64,000 nt of DNA from DAIOEK01 sp963828285 (GCA_963828285.1 CAWHEB010000002.1:1-64000), one strand, 5' to 3'; positions 52,501 to 61,473 are shown, counted from the stretch's first letter. Numbers and translations are program-made. The notes: generated by a model not told the origin, from the letters alone.

Positions 52501-55500
52501 ATTTGATAGCATTTCCAGATTGGAACATTATCGCGGGCATTTATTGAATTGGTACAATTCACTAACACTTGAATCGCTTCAACCACGTTACATTTCCACC
52601 GTAGACAGCGGCAATCTTGCAGCTTCCTTGATTGCGTTAAAACAAGGCTGCCTGTCATTGTCCAAATACCCAGTATTGGATAGTAAACGATGGTCCGGAT
52701 TATTAGTACTTCTCGATATTATTTCTGAGACACTTCAATCGGTGGAGAAGAACAATCCGTCTGTGGCAATTCAAAGCTTTGCGATCGAACTATCGGAAAT
52801 CTATGGAAAAGTTAATCGTGCCCAGAGCAATTCAACCGAATGGACTAAGACTCTTCGTTGGTTATCCAATGAGGGTTGGGCTAATGTTTCCCGCAAATTG
52901 CTGGACCTTTTGGGTACACATCCAAATCTTAATCAAGAGGCACTTGCTGATCTTCAGCTTTATCTCGATTTGCTGCACCATTCGTTGGAGGATATGCAAC
53001 GTAGTCTTTCCCTTTTTGCGCCATGGTTGAGCCGGCTTGACACGCCGTTAGAAATATTCACAGGTTCATCCGCTTGGAAAGAGTTCCTGACAAACATTCC
53101 AGACCAGATACCAACACTTGGACAGGCTTCAAATGTTTATAGGGTGATCCGCCAGGCATTGAATGTTTTCAAACTTCAGATGAATGATGTTGTTGTTGAT
53201 CAATGGTGTGATGAGCTGGATGACGAATTATTAACCGCCCGAATGACGGTTGCTCCCTTGCTCATTGGTTTTGACAATATCGCACTACAAGCTGAATCCG
53301 CACTGGCCACAATGGATTTTGGGTTTCTTTTCAATCAGCGACGACAGGTATTCCACATTGGATATAACGTCAGTACAGAAAGACTTGACCCAAGTTTTTA
53401 TGACCTTCTCGCTTCCGAAGCACGGATGTCAAGCTTGATTGCTATTGCAAAAGGCGAGGTCCCCCAAAGTCACTGGCAGCATTTGGGTCGTCCTGTAACC
53501 ATAGTAAATGGAAAGCAGGTCCTGCTCTCATGGAGCGGAACGATGTTCGAATATCTGATGCCAACACTGTTTACGAAAAATTATATTGGCACATTTTTAT
53601 CCGATAGTTGCTACGTAGCGCTCGAATCACAAATCAGCTACGGTAATAAAAATAAGGTTCCCTGGGGAATTTCCGAATCTGGCTATTTTGCTTTTGATCT
53701 TAATATGAACTATCAATATCGGGCATTCGGTGTACCCGAACTTGGCTACAAAAGGGACCTTCCGGAAGACCTGGTGGTAGCTCCATATGCCTCAATAATC
53801 GGTATTTCACTAAAACCCAAAGCAGTTCTCGAGAATATTTCACGATTCGAGCAGATGAAACTCCTGGGACGTTTTGGATATTATGAGGCTATAGATTACA
53901 CCAAAGCACGAATGCCAGCCGGGAAATCCCACGAAGCGGTCTTATCATACATGGCTCATCATCAAGGGATGTCGTTTGTTGCCATTAGCAATTATTTGCT
54001 GGGCGATATCATGATAGAAAGATTCCATAGCGATGAGCGGATTCGAAGCGTCGAGTTGCTGCTGCAGGAAAAGATTCCGTTAAATCCTCCAATTGAGTAT
54101 CCGCATACTGAAGAGGTCATTGAATCCACACCGTTTGAACGGATGGTTAGCAGCGGACCCTGGCGGGTCTCTGTAGACAGTCCGATACCGCAAGCAAATA
54201 TTATAGCCACGGGTGATACCAGTGTTATGATCACCAATTCTGGTAGCGGATACAGCCAATGGCGCGACTTTGCTTTGACACGGTGGCAAAGTGACACGAC
54301 TCTTGATCATTGGGGATCATGGATATACATTCAGGACCGGGATAACGGAGACTTATGGTCTGCCACATGCCAACCAATTGGATGCGTTCCTGAACAACAG
54401 GAAGTGCTTTTTTTTCCGCACAAAGCAGAATTTCGTCGTTGGGACAATGGCATTTCGCTTCACACAGTTGTCACAGTGAGCATTAATGGGGTGGAAATAC
54501 GCCAGGTAAGCATCCTGAATGATAGCGAGAAAACCCGTCATTTGAGACTCAGTAGTTATGGTGAGGTTGTGTTGTCTTCTCAATCGAACGATCGAAGGCA
54601 TCCCGCATTTAATAAATTATTCATCGTAAGCGAGTTTTTACCGAAAGAAAATGCGCTGATTTTCTCCCGCCGGTTACGATCCACAGATGAAAAACCGATT
54701 TTTCTAGGACATTCTTTGATTGTTAAATCAGGCCGAAAAGTTACTGGAGAATTTGAATGTGACCGCAACAAATTTCTCGGTAGATCTCAGACTGGTCGTA
54801 AACCCATATCCATTTCGCGTCGTTCCAATCATTTATCCGGTACTTCAGGTGGAACACTAGATCCAATATACTCTATTGCTCAAGAGATCGATCTAAAACC
54901 GCACACACGAGCCCGACTCACATTCTTAACTTACGCTGCATCATCCCGAAAAAATATACTGGAAACTTTCAGCCGTTACCATTCCCAGATAGAGGTCACC
55001 CGGGCAATAGATGAAGCCTGTTCATACAATGATCGCGATTTGCTGGAAATTGGTTTGAATAGTCACAGTATTGAAAGCATTCAACAAATCTATTCTGCTT
55101 TGATCTATTCAGTCGGAATTCTTCGTTCTGCACCACATATTCTAGCTCAAAACGAAAAAGGGCAATCAGGATTATGGGCGTTTGGAATTTCCGGGGACTT
55201 CCCAATCTTATTAGTAAGAATATTTAATGGTGAAACGCAATTATTACAGGAAGCATTACAAGCTTATTTCTACTGGCGTAAACGTCACATCATCGTCAAT
55301 CTTGTGGTTTTGAATTCGCAGGATACTGGCTATGCGCAGGACTTGCATGATGCAATTCACCGGCAGATTGGTCGCATGGGTGTGGCCGATATGGTTAACC
55401 AGCGTGAAGGGATTTTTGTCTTACGCAGTGATCAATTACAGCTGACAGATAAAACCATGTTTGAATCAGTTGCCGGGGTAATCCTTGATGAAAACAATGG

Positions 55501-58015
55501 GAGTTTGGAAAACCACGCCCGTCATCTCAATGACCAAACTACCCATCTTCCGCCGTTTACACCTTCCAATCCACAGGCAAATGATGGCGTTGCCACTCCA
55601 CCATTGCCTATCCCTGAGAATTTAATTTGGGATAATGGTCTTGGCGGATTTAGCTCGGATGGGAAAGAATATGTCATTCATCTACAACCAGGACAGCACA
55701 CTCCTAAACCCTGGGTAAATGTTATAGCAAACGACCAGTTTGGTTTTTTGGTATCGGAGTCTGGATCTGGTAGTACGTGGGCAATCAATAGCGGAGAAAA
55801 CCGATTAACTCCGTGGAGGAATGACCCGGTTTCAGATCTACCCGGCGAGGCGATCTATCTTCGTGATGAGGAAACTGGACAGGTATGGTCTCCTACCCCA
55901 ATGCCATCGGGTGGTGAAACATCATATTTGATTCGGCACGGTGCCGGGTATTCAACATTTGAAAGTCAGAGCCATGGGTTGAGGCAGTACCTTCGATTGT
56001 TTGCATCGCCTTCTGCACCTTTGAAAATAGCCCACCTCCGCTTAGAAAACTTGTGGGACCGACCTAGAAGGATTACGGTCACTTATTATGCAGAATGGGT
56101 TATGGGAACCACAAGAGAAACGAATCAAGCTTTTATTGTCCCAGAATTTGACTCGACAAAAAATGCTTTGCTTGCCACTAATCACTATAATTCGGATTTT
56201 CGGGATCGTGTCGCATTTTTAGCTTCCAGTAGAAAACCCCATGGATTAACTACTGACCGGACAGAGTTCCTGGGTCGGATGGGCGATTTTTCCAATCCCG
56301 CCGCTCTCAGTCGGATCGGATTGGCAAGTGCTGTGAATGCCGGTTTAGACCCGTGTGCCGCGATCCAACTTCATGTAGATCTGTCTCCGGGATCAATAGA
56401 AGAAGTATATTTTTTATTGGGGGAAGGTGCCACAAAGGATGAAACCCTTGATTTGATTAAGCAGAACCAGAATGATGTAAACATAGAAATGATCTGGGAA
56501 TCAGTCCACCAACAATGGGATGAAATACTTGGAACAATCACGGTTGATACACCAGACTCTGCAATGAATATGATGCTAAATCGCTGGCTGCTTTATCAAA
56601 CACTATCCTGTCGTATTTGGGGACGCACCGGACTGTATCAATCGAGCGGAGCATTTGGATTCCGCGATCAATTACAAGATGTACTTGCTATGATACACGC
56701 TCGTCCAGGAATTGCCCGTGCTCATATTCTAATGGCTGCCAGTCATCAATTCGAAGCCGGTGATGTTTTGCATTGGTGGAATCCTCCAATTGATAGGGGG
56801 GTCAGGACGCGTTTCTCAGATGATTTACTTTGGCTTCCATACGTAACCGCTGAATATATTAATTCCACCGGTGATAAATCCATACTTTTGGAAAAAATAA
56901 AATTTCTCAAAGGCGAGCCATTACAACCTGGTGAAATCGAAAGATATACATTCTACGAATCCACAGATAATACCATCACCCTCTACCAGCATTGTAAACG
57001 TGCATTGGATAAGAGTGCAGCAATTGGAGATCATGGGCTTCCTCTCATCGGATCAGGTGATTGGAATGATGGGATGAATTGGGTTGGTATGGAAGGACGT
57101 GGTGAAAGTGTCTGGCTTGGTTGGTTCCGTTATAACACCATTAAGCGATTTGCTCCATTTATGGCATTCATGAAAGATGATCCAACCAACTATCTACAGC
57201 AGGTGGAACAAGTTGCCCGTTCCATTGAGGCAAATGCCTGGGACGGTTATTGGTACAAACGTGCATTCTATGATGATGGATCCAGTTTGGGGTCTTACCT
57301 GAATGATGAATGTCAAATTGATTCAATTGCACAATCCTGGGCTGTACTTTCTGAAGCTGGTGATCCCATCAGATCAGAACAGGCAATGGAATCTGTGTAT
57401 CGCCTTCTAGTTAAGAAAGAGAACCAATTGGTAGCGCTGTTTACTCCTCCTTTTGATAAAACCTCGCAAGACCCTGGATATGTAAAAGGATACTTGCCAG
57501 GTGTACGCGAAAATGGCGGACAATACACGCATGCGGCGGTTTGGGCAGCCTGGGCATTTGCAAAACTCGGACAGGGAGATCAGTCTTTTGAACTGTTCTC
57601 AATGCTTAACCCAATTAACCATACAGACACCCAAGACAAAGTGACTCTGTACAAAACAGAGCCTTATGTTATCGCAGCCGATGTTTACAGTATCCCACCA
57701 CACGCAGGTCATGGCGGTTGGACCTGGTATACAGGCTCTTCCGCATGGATGTACCGGTTAGGGATCGAAGCCATTCTTGGAATTACCAGAGAAGGTGAAA
57801 ACCTCAGAATAAACCCCTGTATTCCTCAACATTGGCCAGGATTTACGGTCAACTACCATTTTGGGACTGCGATGTATGAGATAAAAGTGTCGAATCCCGG
57901 AAGTATCAACCGTGGAATCAAACAGATTCAGATCGATGGAAGCATCCTGTCAGGAAATTTGATTCGTCTCAATGATGACGGACTGACTCATCATGTTGTT
58001 GCAGTACTTGAATAA
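49526..58015 (+). CDS. ndvB: Cyclic beta-1,2-glucan synthase homologue (GT84/GH94)
   Basis: A 2829-residue, unbroken membrane enzyme with the order and size of the rhizobial and Brucella synthases. After an N-terminal domain a TM pair lies near 330-375; the glycosyltransferase (GT84) follows, with VITLDADTSLPQGSAYRLVA near 540 as the DxD region and RRWIRGDWQLLPWLFP near 690. A second group of TM helices spans about 735-900. The middle glycoamylase-like domain, about 950-1500, has GHLLNWYNSLTLESLQPRYI and VLSYMAHHQGMSFVAI and corresponds to the cyclisation domain. The C-terminal part has two GH94-like units; the catalytic one holds GLPLIGSGDWNDGMNWVGME near 2510 with the general acid Asp. It should make and cyclise beta-1,2-glucan from UDP-glucose. 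It starts four bases after the universal stress gene and lies before a two-component system. Confidence 0.9.
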   Translation: MQNNPSTIYEEPIRTESDSSLKDFAFQLNEKYSTNSTAFPAKSLLEHLSIWEKVLQEANSIFKNIPSKELPVSRAGEWMLDNFYVVKQTIRQIEEDLPIKFLKQLPKVGGIFLPGQPLIFALACDWIDYSQSQIDLNQTSVFLQEYQKLSPLTIGEIWAFPIMLRIGVLERLVIASSELTGMRIPEGVSSRQNRIKISSMTNDNIVANCFLSLRLLSATDWKDFFEQTSRVEQVLRDDPAGIYSQMDFGTRNSYRSVIEELARHSNLTEEQVALTSIEMARDNEGEYSGRKFHVGFFLRDEGLAELEKRVQYQPPLGHQIQRKLLEFPTVTYFLSIAVLTIILALGLVVYSTIAGGSVAQIIVTGLLGTGLALDAAISIVHWNVTHRIKPRSLPRMDFSEGIPQGYRTMVVVPTLLEGVDELQHLLQELELYYLANPDPQLTYALLTDYSDAPSQVMTDDALLLSMATKGINNLNHKYAKTSPFYLFHRQREWNPSEGVWMGWERKRGKLAEFNKLLLDMGETSYMTQVGDASILGEIKYVITLDADTSLPQGSAYRLVATLAHPLNCAVFSPDGRSVVAGYTVLQPRVSIKPTSANRSIFSRIFAGNSGFDLYSFAVSDVYQDLFGEGSYVGKGIYDVVAFERSLAGQVRENTLLSHDLFEGIYGRAALVTDIVLYEDYPSRYLVYARRLRRWIRGDWQLLPWLFPIVHTPSGKSPNRLSAINLWKIFDNLRRSLLPPTMLAFIAAGWVFLPGSPIIWTLLVILPSIMPMLIQGFQFGRYNLKRLPLNQILNPLKLPIMRWALVILFLPYEALLILGAIGTTLIRMFIQQKNLLQWTTAANTARLFRKKTSLENWVDMSASLILTLTIIVVIIIFNLSAIWIALPFLLSWLIAPQIVNSISQPTIYKSTPITEDQKNQVRRLARRTWAFFEQFAGPNDHWLPPDHYQESPGGKVAHYTTPTNIGLFLVSTLSAYDMGYMGLFELAVRLQSTFDSISRLEHYRGHLLNWYNSLTLESLQPRYISTVDSGNLAASLIALKQGCLSLSKYPVLDSKRWSGLLVLLDIISETLQSVEKNNPSVAIQSFAIELSEIYGKVNRAQSNSTEWTKTLRWLSNEGWANVSRKLLDLLGTHPNLNQEALADLQLYLDLLHHSLEDMQRSLSLFAPWLSRLDTPLEIFTGSSAWKEFLTNIPDQIPTLGQASNVYRVIRQALNVFKLQMNDVVVDQWCDELDDELLTARMTVAPLLIGFDNIALQAESALATMDFGFLFNQRRQVFHIGYNVSTERLDPSFYDLLASEARMSSLIAIAKGEVPQSHWQHLGRPVTIVNGKQVLLSWSGTMFEYLMPTLFTKNYIGTFLSDSCYVALESQISYGNKNKVPWGISESGYFAFDLNMNYQYRAFGVPELGYKRDLPEDLVVAPYASIIGISLKPKAVLENISRFEQMKLLGRFGYYEAIDYTKARMPAGKSHEAVLSYMAHHQGMSFVAISNYLLGDIMIERFHSDERIRSVELLLQEKIPLNPPIEYPHTEEVIESTPFERMVSSGPWRVSVDSPIPQANIIATGDTSVMITNSGSGYSQWRDFALTRWQSDTTLDHWGSWIYIQDRDNGDLWSATCQPIGCVPEQQEVLFFPHKAEFRRWDNGISLHTVVTVSINGVEIRQVSILNDSEKTRHLRLSSYGEVVLSSQSNDRRHPAFNKLFIVSEFLPKENALIFSRRLRSTDEKPIFLGHSLIVKSGRKVTGEFECDRNKFLGRSQTGRKPISISRRSNHLSGTSGGTLDPIYSIAQEIDLKPHTRARLTFLTYAASSRKNILETFSRYHSQIEVTRAIDEACSYNDRDLLEIGLNSHSIESIQQIYSALIYSVGILRSAPHILAQNEKGQSGLWAFGISGDFPILLVRIFNGETQLLQEALQAYFYWRKRHIIVNLVVLNSQDTGYAQDLHDAIHRQIGRMGVADMVNQREGIFVLRSDQLQLTDKTMFESVAGVILDENNGSLENHARHLNDQTTHLPPFTPSNPQANDGVATPPLPIPENLIWDNGLGGFSSDGKEYVIHLQPGQHTPKPWVNVIANDQFGFLVSESGSGSTWAINSGENRLTPWRNDPVSDLPGEAIYLRDEETGQVWSPTPMPSGGETSYLIRHGAGYSTFESQSHGLRQYLRLFASPSAPLKIAHLRLENLWDRPRRITVTYYAEWVMGTTRETNQAFIVPEFDSTKNALLATNHYNSDFRDRVAFLASSRKPHGLTTDRTEFLGRMGDFSNPAALSRIGLASAVNAGLDPCAAIQLHVDLSPGSIEEVYFLLGEGATKDETLDLIKQNQNDVNIEMIWESVHQQWDEILGTITVDTPDSAMNMMLNRWLLYQTLSCRIWGRTGLYQSSGAFGFRDQLQDVLAMIHARPGIARAHILMAASHQFEAGDVLHWWNPPIDRGVRTRFSDDLLWLPYVTAEYINSTGDKSILLEKIKFLKGEPLQPGEIERYTFYESTDNTITLYQHCKRALDKSAAIGDHGLPLIGSGDWNDGMNWVGMEGRGESVWLGWFRYNTIKRFAPFMAFMKDDPTNYLQQVEQVARSIEANAWDGYWYKRAFYDDGSSLGSYLNDECQIDSIAQSWAVLSEAGDPIRSEQAMESVYRLLVKKENQLVALFTPPFDKTSQDPGYVKGYLPGVRENGGQYTHAAVWAAWAFAKLGQGDQSFELFSMLNPINHTDTQDKVTLYKTEPYVIAADVYSIPPHAGHGGWTWYTGSSAWMYRLGIEAILGITREGENLRINPCIPQHWPGFTVNYHFGTAMYEIKVSNPGSINRGIKQIQIDGSILSGNLIRLNDDGLTHHVVAVLE

Positions 58016-58054
58016 ATTAAGGATAATAATCGTACAATAAATTATGAGAAAGTT

Positions 58055-59599
58055 ATGACAGAAAAGATTGCGGCAAACGATATCTTATATTCAACTTTTT
58101 TTGAAACCATCAGCGATGGAATGATCGTTACTGACCTGGATACAGGTACTATCCTGTTGGCAAATCCTGCCGCTGCAGCCATTCATGGTTATTCAATTTC
58201 TGTTTTTCCGGGAATGCGGATACAAAAGCTTATTCATCCAAAAAGTTTACCGTTTTTTACAGATTATGGAGATGTGATTCTGCGTGGTGGTTTATTTGAG
58301 ATGATGGCCCAGCATTTACGGCGGGATGGGACACAAATTAGCATCGAATGGCGGGCAGTCTTAATCAAGTACCAGGGTAAGAATTGTGCATTAGCAAGTA
58401 TCCGGGATGTGAGCAAAAGGGTTTTGGCTGAACAGCAACTCCAGCAGCGGGTTGGACTACGGGCACATGAACAATCCACACTTCTTGATATCTCTCACGC
58501 GCTGGCTTCGACACTTGAATTACAGCCTGGTTTGATCCTTGAGCAACTAGGTATCCTAATTAAATATACTAGGGCAGTCATTTTTACGCTCACTGATTCT
58601 ACTTTGATTGCTCAAGCTGCCAGAGGAAACCAAAAGGTGGAGGATTCCATCCCGTTTTCTGTTGTACTTAACGGGAATAAAGCGCTGGATACATTGTTCA
58701 ATGGACGTCATCCCATTCGCATTGCAGATTTGGCAAGCAAAGACCCTGCATCAAAATTTCTGCACCAATTATTTGAGAATGATAAATCAGGTTTGTTGGA
58801 CGATGTTGGATCCTGGATGTGGGTGCCACTCGCTGTACAAAATAAAATAATTGGTGGTATTGGACTAGCTCATATGGATAGGAATTTTTTCACAACTCAT
58901 GATGCCGACCTGGCGATGACGATCGCCAACCAGGCAGCCATCACACTGGTAAATTCTGAATTATACGAAAATGCAAAGACTCTGGCGGCTATGCAAGAAC
59001 GACAGCGATTAGCTCAAAATCTACATGATGCAGTCAACCAATCCTTGTTTTCTGCTGGATTGATCGCTGAAGTATTACCCCGACTTTGGGATCGGGATCA
59101 AAAAGCAGCCCGAAATTCTCTTGAAGATTTGCGTACGCTTACACGAGGCGCACTAGCCGAAATGCGTGCCTTACTTGCTGAATTACGCCCATCCACCCTC
59201 ACGGACAGCGATTTAGGCGAATTAATCCTTTTATTAAGTAATGCATTCACCGGTAGGACCAGCGTCCCGGTTGATTTAAAGATCACGGGATGTGTAAGTT
59301 TACCCGCTGAAGTTCAAGTTACCCTCTACCGAATCTGTCAGGAAGCACTCAACAATATTGCAAGACATGCAAATGCCAGTAATGTAAAAATTAATGTTCT
59401 CTTTTCAGAATCAGGACTAGAAATCCTTATCAGTGATAATGGAATTGGATTTAATACTTTCGAACATGCGACTCCTGGTCATTATGGTCTGGGTATGATG
59501 ATTGAAAGGGCAGCAACAGTTGGAGCTAAACTGGCAATAAGCAGTCAACCTGACCAGGGAACTGAATTAGCTCTTACCTGGGAAGAACAGGAGGAGTGA
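58055..59599 (+). CDS. PAS-GAF histidine kinase (NarL type)
   Basis: A 514-residue soluble kinase with no TM segment. A PAS domain covers about 10-120 (LYSTFFETISDGMIVTDLDT; IHGYSIS), a GAF domain about 145-300 (LLDISHALASTLELQPGLIL; IIGGIGLAHMDRNFF), then HisKA_3 dimerisation with the phosphoacceptor His in RQRLAQNLHDAVNQSLF, and an HATPase domain with EALNNIARHANASNV, ISDNGIGF and YGLGMMIERA. Its stop overlaps the start of its response regulator (TGATG). The signal is cytoplasmic by the domain set. It follows the glucan synthase by 39 bases, so it may be in the same transcript and regulate it. Confidence 0.93.
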   Translation: MTEKIAANDILYSTFFETISDGMIVTDLDTGTILLANPAAAAIHGYSISVFPGMRIQKLIHPKSLPFFTDYGDVILRGGLFEMMAQHLRRDGTQISIEWRAVLIKYQGKNCALASIRDVSKRVLAEQQLQQRVGLRAHEQSTLLDISHALASTLELQPGLILEQLGILIKYTRAVIFTLTDSTLIAQAARGNQKVEDSIPFSVVLNGNKALDTLFNGRHPIRIADLASKDPASKFLHQLFENDKSGLLDDVGSWMWVPLAVQNKIIGGIGLAHMDRNFFTTHDADLAMTIANQAAITLVNSELYENAKTLAAMQERQRLAQNLHDAVNQSLFSAGLIAEVLPRLWDRDQKAARNSLEDLRTLTRGALAEMRALLAELRPSTLTDSDLGELILLLSNAFTGRTSVPVDLKITGCVSLPAEVQVTLYRICQEALNNIARHANASNVKINVLFSESGLEILISDNGIGFNTFEHATPGHYGLGMMIERAATVGAKLAISSQPDQGTELALTWEEQEE

Positions 59600-60246
59600 T
59601 GTTAAAACCTTCGTTATCTCCAATCAAGGTCATGTTGGTCGACGATCACGCTATGGTAAGGCGCGGATTGGCGACCTTTTTACAAGTATTTGATGATCTT
59701 CACCTTGCCGGTGAAGCAGATAGTGGTGAAGCTGCTGTCAGGCTCTGTGAGTCGGTTGATCCAGATGTCATATTAATGGATATGGTCCTTCCCGAGATGG
59801 ACGGTCCCACTACTACCCGTCTAATTCGCCAGAAATTGCCCAAAGTCAAGGTGATCGCGCTTACCAGTTTTAAGGAAAGTAGCTTGATCAATAAAGCCTT
59901 AGAAGCCGGTGCAATTGGATACCTGCTCAAAGATGTATCCGCGGATGACCTCGCAGGAGCCATTCGAGCTGCTTTTGCTGGAAGATCCACCCTTTCACCT
60001 GATGTAGTCGAGGTGATTGTTCAAACGGCTAATGAACCAAAAGATATTGGTTATGACCTGACTGAACGCGAGCGTGAAGTTCTTGGATTGATGATCGAAG
60101 GTCTGAACAATACCCAAATAGCAGGAAAGCTAACTGTTAGTCCATCGACAATTAAATCACATGTGAGCAACATCCTTTCTAAATTAAGCGTTGCCAGTCG
60201 GACAGAAGCTGTGACCCTGGCAATCAGAAAAAATATTCTCACCTAA
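59599..60246 (+). CDS. NarL/LuxR-type response regulator
   Basis: A 215-residue response regulator. The receiver has the acid pair in VMLVDDHAMVRRG, the phosphoacceptor Asp in DVILMDMVLPEMDG near residue 54, and Lys in GYLLKDVSADD; the C-terminal HTH is LTEREREVLGLMIEGLNNTQ and VSPSTIKSHVSNILSKL. It is the partner of the kinase at 58055. I start at the ATG at 59599, which shares its A with the kinase stop and has CAGGAGG upstream; a GTG three bases earlier is possible. Targets may include the stress genes that follow. Confidence 0.94.
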   Translation: MLKPSLSPIKVMLVDDHAMVRRGLATFLQVFDDLHLAGEADSGEAAVRLCESVDPDVILMDMVLPEMDGPTTTRLIRQKLPKVKVIALTSFKESSLINKALEAGAIGYLLKDVSADDLAGAIRAAFAGRSTLSPDVVEVIVQTANEPKDIGYDLTEREREVLGLMIEGLNNTQIAGKLTVSPSTIKSHVSNILSKLSVASRTEAVTLAIRKNILT

Positions 60247-60259
60247 TCCTAATATTCTC

Positions 60260-60325
60260 CCCCAAATGGTGGATACAGATTCCACCCAACCGATGGATGC
60301 TAATGAAGTGTCTTGTGCGTACTAT
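60260..60325 (+). promoter_or_regulatory. Promoter with GATGGATG motif (receiver gene)
   Basis: GGTGGA and GATGGATG (60292-60299) stand upstream of TACTAT (60320-60325). GATGGATG is exactly 20 bases before the -10 box, the same distance as at 62982-63015, and TGAA follows four bases later in both. The -10 box ends six bases before the ATG at 60332. Confidence 0.45.
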
Positions 60326-60331
60326 TGAACT

Positions 60332-60703
60332 ATGACCCGTGTATTTATTGCCGATGCTCAACTTGAAGAACGAAGCGCACTCCGATTGCTGCTTCTCGAT
60401 TTAAATATGGAAGTAGCAGGTGAAGCAGCCGATTGGGGAACGACCGTATCGCTGGCTCCGGCCAGTCATGTGGATATGTTACTGATTGATTGGGATCTTC
60501 TTCCGAAGTCACCTACTTCAGCGCTTCAAGAACTTCGCAAGTTGTGCCCGGCAGTTCTGGTCATCGTCCTTATCAGCCACCTTGATGCACGTCAGCAAGC
60601 CGCCCTTTCTGCAGGTGCTGATGCGTTTATCAGCAAGGGTGAAATGCCTTCACGTGTTGCCGAACGATTAAGCCTTGCGGCCGCAACCGTTCGGTCCACA
60701 TGA
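60332..60703 (+). CDS. Stand-alone receiver-domain protein
   Basis: A 123-residue receiver with no output domain. RVFIADAQLEERSALRLLLL starts it; the phosphoacceptor Asp is in VDMLLIDWDLLPKS, the Thr/Ser position in VIVLISHLDARQQ, and the Lys in GADAFISKGEMP. One of the two acids at the Mg site is Ala (IADA instead of an acid pair), so phosphorylation may be weak or altered. It follows the response regulator by 85 bases and has its own promoter, so it could be a phosphate sink, an adaptor or a regulator of the same kinase. A leaderless start is likely. Confidence 0.85.
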   Translation: MTRVFIADAQLEERSALRLLLLDLNMEVAGEAADWGTTVSLAPASHVDMLLIDWDLLPKSPTSALQELRKLCPAVLVIVLISHLDARQQAALSAGADAFISKGEMPSRVAERLSLAAATVRST

Positions 60704-60733
60704 TCTCTTGGTGGTGGATGAGGGTAATCAATC

Positions 60734-60779
60734 CCGGCGCATAAGCTGTCCCGAGCGCCGGCATCAAATGGGACAGCTT
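60734..60779 (+). ncRNA. Candidate H-type pseudoknot upstream of csbD
   Basis: CCGGCGC (60734-60740) pairs with GCGCCGG (60755-60761), and AAGCTGTCCC (60743-60752), lying in the loop of the first stem, pairs with GGGACAGCTT (60770-60779). The order is stem 1 left, stem 2 left, stem 1 right, stem 2 right, i.e. a pseudoknot or two mutually exclusive hairpins. Both stems are perfect. The csbD ribosome binding site lies 11-18 bases beyond. Confidence 0.5.
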
Positions 60780-60803
60780 TCAATTGATCAGGAGGATCAT
60801 ACA

Positions 60804-61019
60804 ATGAACCAGGATATTCTGGAAGGAAAGTGGAAACAAATCCGCGGTGAAGCCAAAGCATGGTGGGGCAAACTCACCGATGATGATCTGGATCGAGCCG
60901 CCGGCAAGTATGAAGTTTTAATTGGAATTGTCCAGGAAAAATATGGATATACCCGTGAAAGCGCAACCGCAGAAGTCGATAAGCATGTGACTGAGTTTGA
61001 GGCTAACCTAAAGAAATAA
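60804..61019 (+). CDS. csbD: CsbD family stress protein
   Basis: A 71-residue protein. MNQDILEGKWKQIRGEAKAW, WGKLTDDDLDRAAGKYEVLI and KYGYTRESATAEVDKHVTEF are a textbook CsbD sequence. The family is small, acidic and helical, and is strongly induced by general, osmotic or phosphate stress; its mechanism is unknown. CAGGAGGATCATACA precedes the ATG. A structured leader with two interleaved stems lies just upstream. It starts the group of small stress-type proteins that runs to the end of the window. Confidence 0.93.
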   Translation: MNQDILEGKWKQIRGEAKAWWGKLTDDDLDRAAGKYEVLIGIVQEKYGYTRESATAEVDKHVTEFEANLKK

Positions 61020-61061
61020 ATCAACACCGCTTCAGGCATCTAATCGGAGTGGTATCAAAAG

Positions 61062-61075
61062 TCCCAATATTGGGA
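61062..61075 (+). promoter_or_regulatory. Palindrome upstream of GlsB-type gene
   Basis: TCCCAATATTGGGA is a perfect 14-base palindrome, 28 bases before the ATG at 61104. Operator candidate; no matching regulator is known. Confidence 0.4.
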
Positions 61076-61103
61076 TGTGGATTTAATAAATCCAGGAGAA
61101 ACT

Positions 61104-61358
61104 ATGAACATCTTAATTTACCTTATTGTAGCAGCAGTAATCGGATGGATCGCAACAGAATTGATGCACGACCGGTCCTCCCTTCTAATAAACATCGTTG
61201 TGGCTGTTATCGGAGCATTCCTAGCCGGTTATTTCCTCAGTCCGATCTTTAAAGTTGGTACCATCAATGATGCGTTTACCATCCCAACCATGCTCTTGAC
61301 ATTGCTCGGTTCAGTAATATTGCTTGCACTTGTCCGCCTTATACGCCGCCGAAGATAA
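61104..61358 (+). CDS. GlsB/YeaQ/YmgE family membrane protein
   Basis: An 84-residue three-TM protein. MNILIYLIVAAVIGWIATEL, then MHDRSSLLINIVVAVIGAFL and KVGTINDAFTIPTMLLTLLG, ending VRLIRRRR, are the pattern of the transglycosylase-associated protein family. It is close in sequence to the broken gene at 47978 and distantly like the partial one at 63889. CCAGGAGAAACT precedes the ATG. It probably follows csbD on one transcript. A hairpin with loop TCGTAT comes after the stop. Confidence 0.92.
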   Translation: MNILIYLIVAAVIGWIATELMHDRSSLLINIVVAVIGAFLAGYFLSPIFKVGTINDAFTIPTMLLTLLGSVILLALVRLIRRRR

Positions 61359-61395
61359 TTTTACTTCCGGGCATAACTCGTACTAGAAATCAAAC

Positions 61396-61420
61396 AGGGG
61401 TGCTCGTATGCACCCCTTTC
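61396..61420 (+). terminator. Terminator-like hairpin
   Basis: AGGGGTGC and GCACCCCT pair around TCGTAT, followed by TTCCC. The T tract is weak. Confidence 0.5.
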
Positions 61421-61473
61421 CCATTTGAAGTATCCAAACCCCTTCTCTGGGATCAACTTTCAAGGAGATATCG

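Noticed and set aside
60743..60779. Simple terminator of the receiver gene
   Set aside because: The stem is good but only three T follow, and a second stem interlocks with it.
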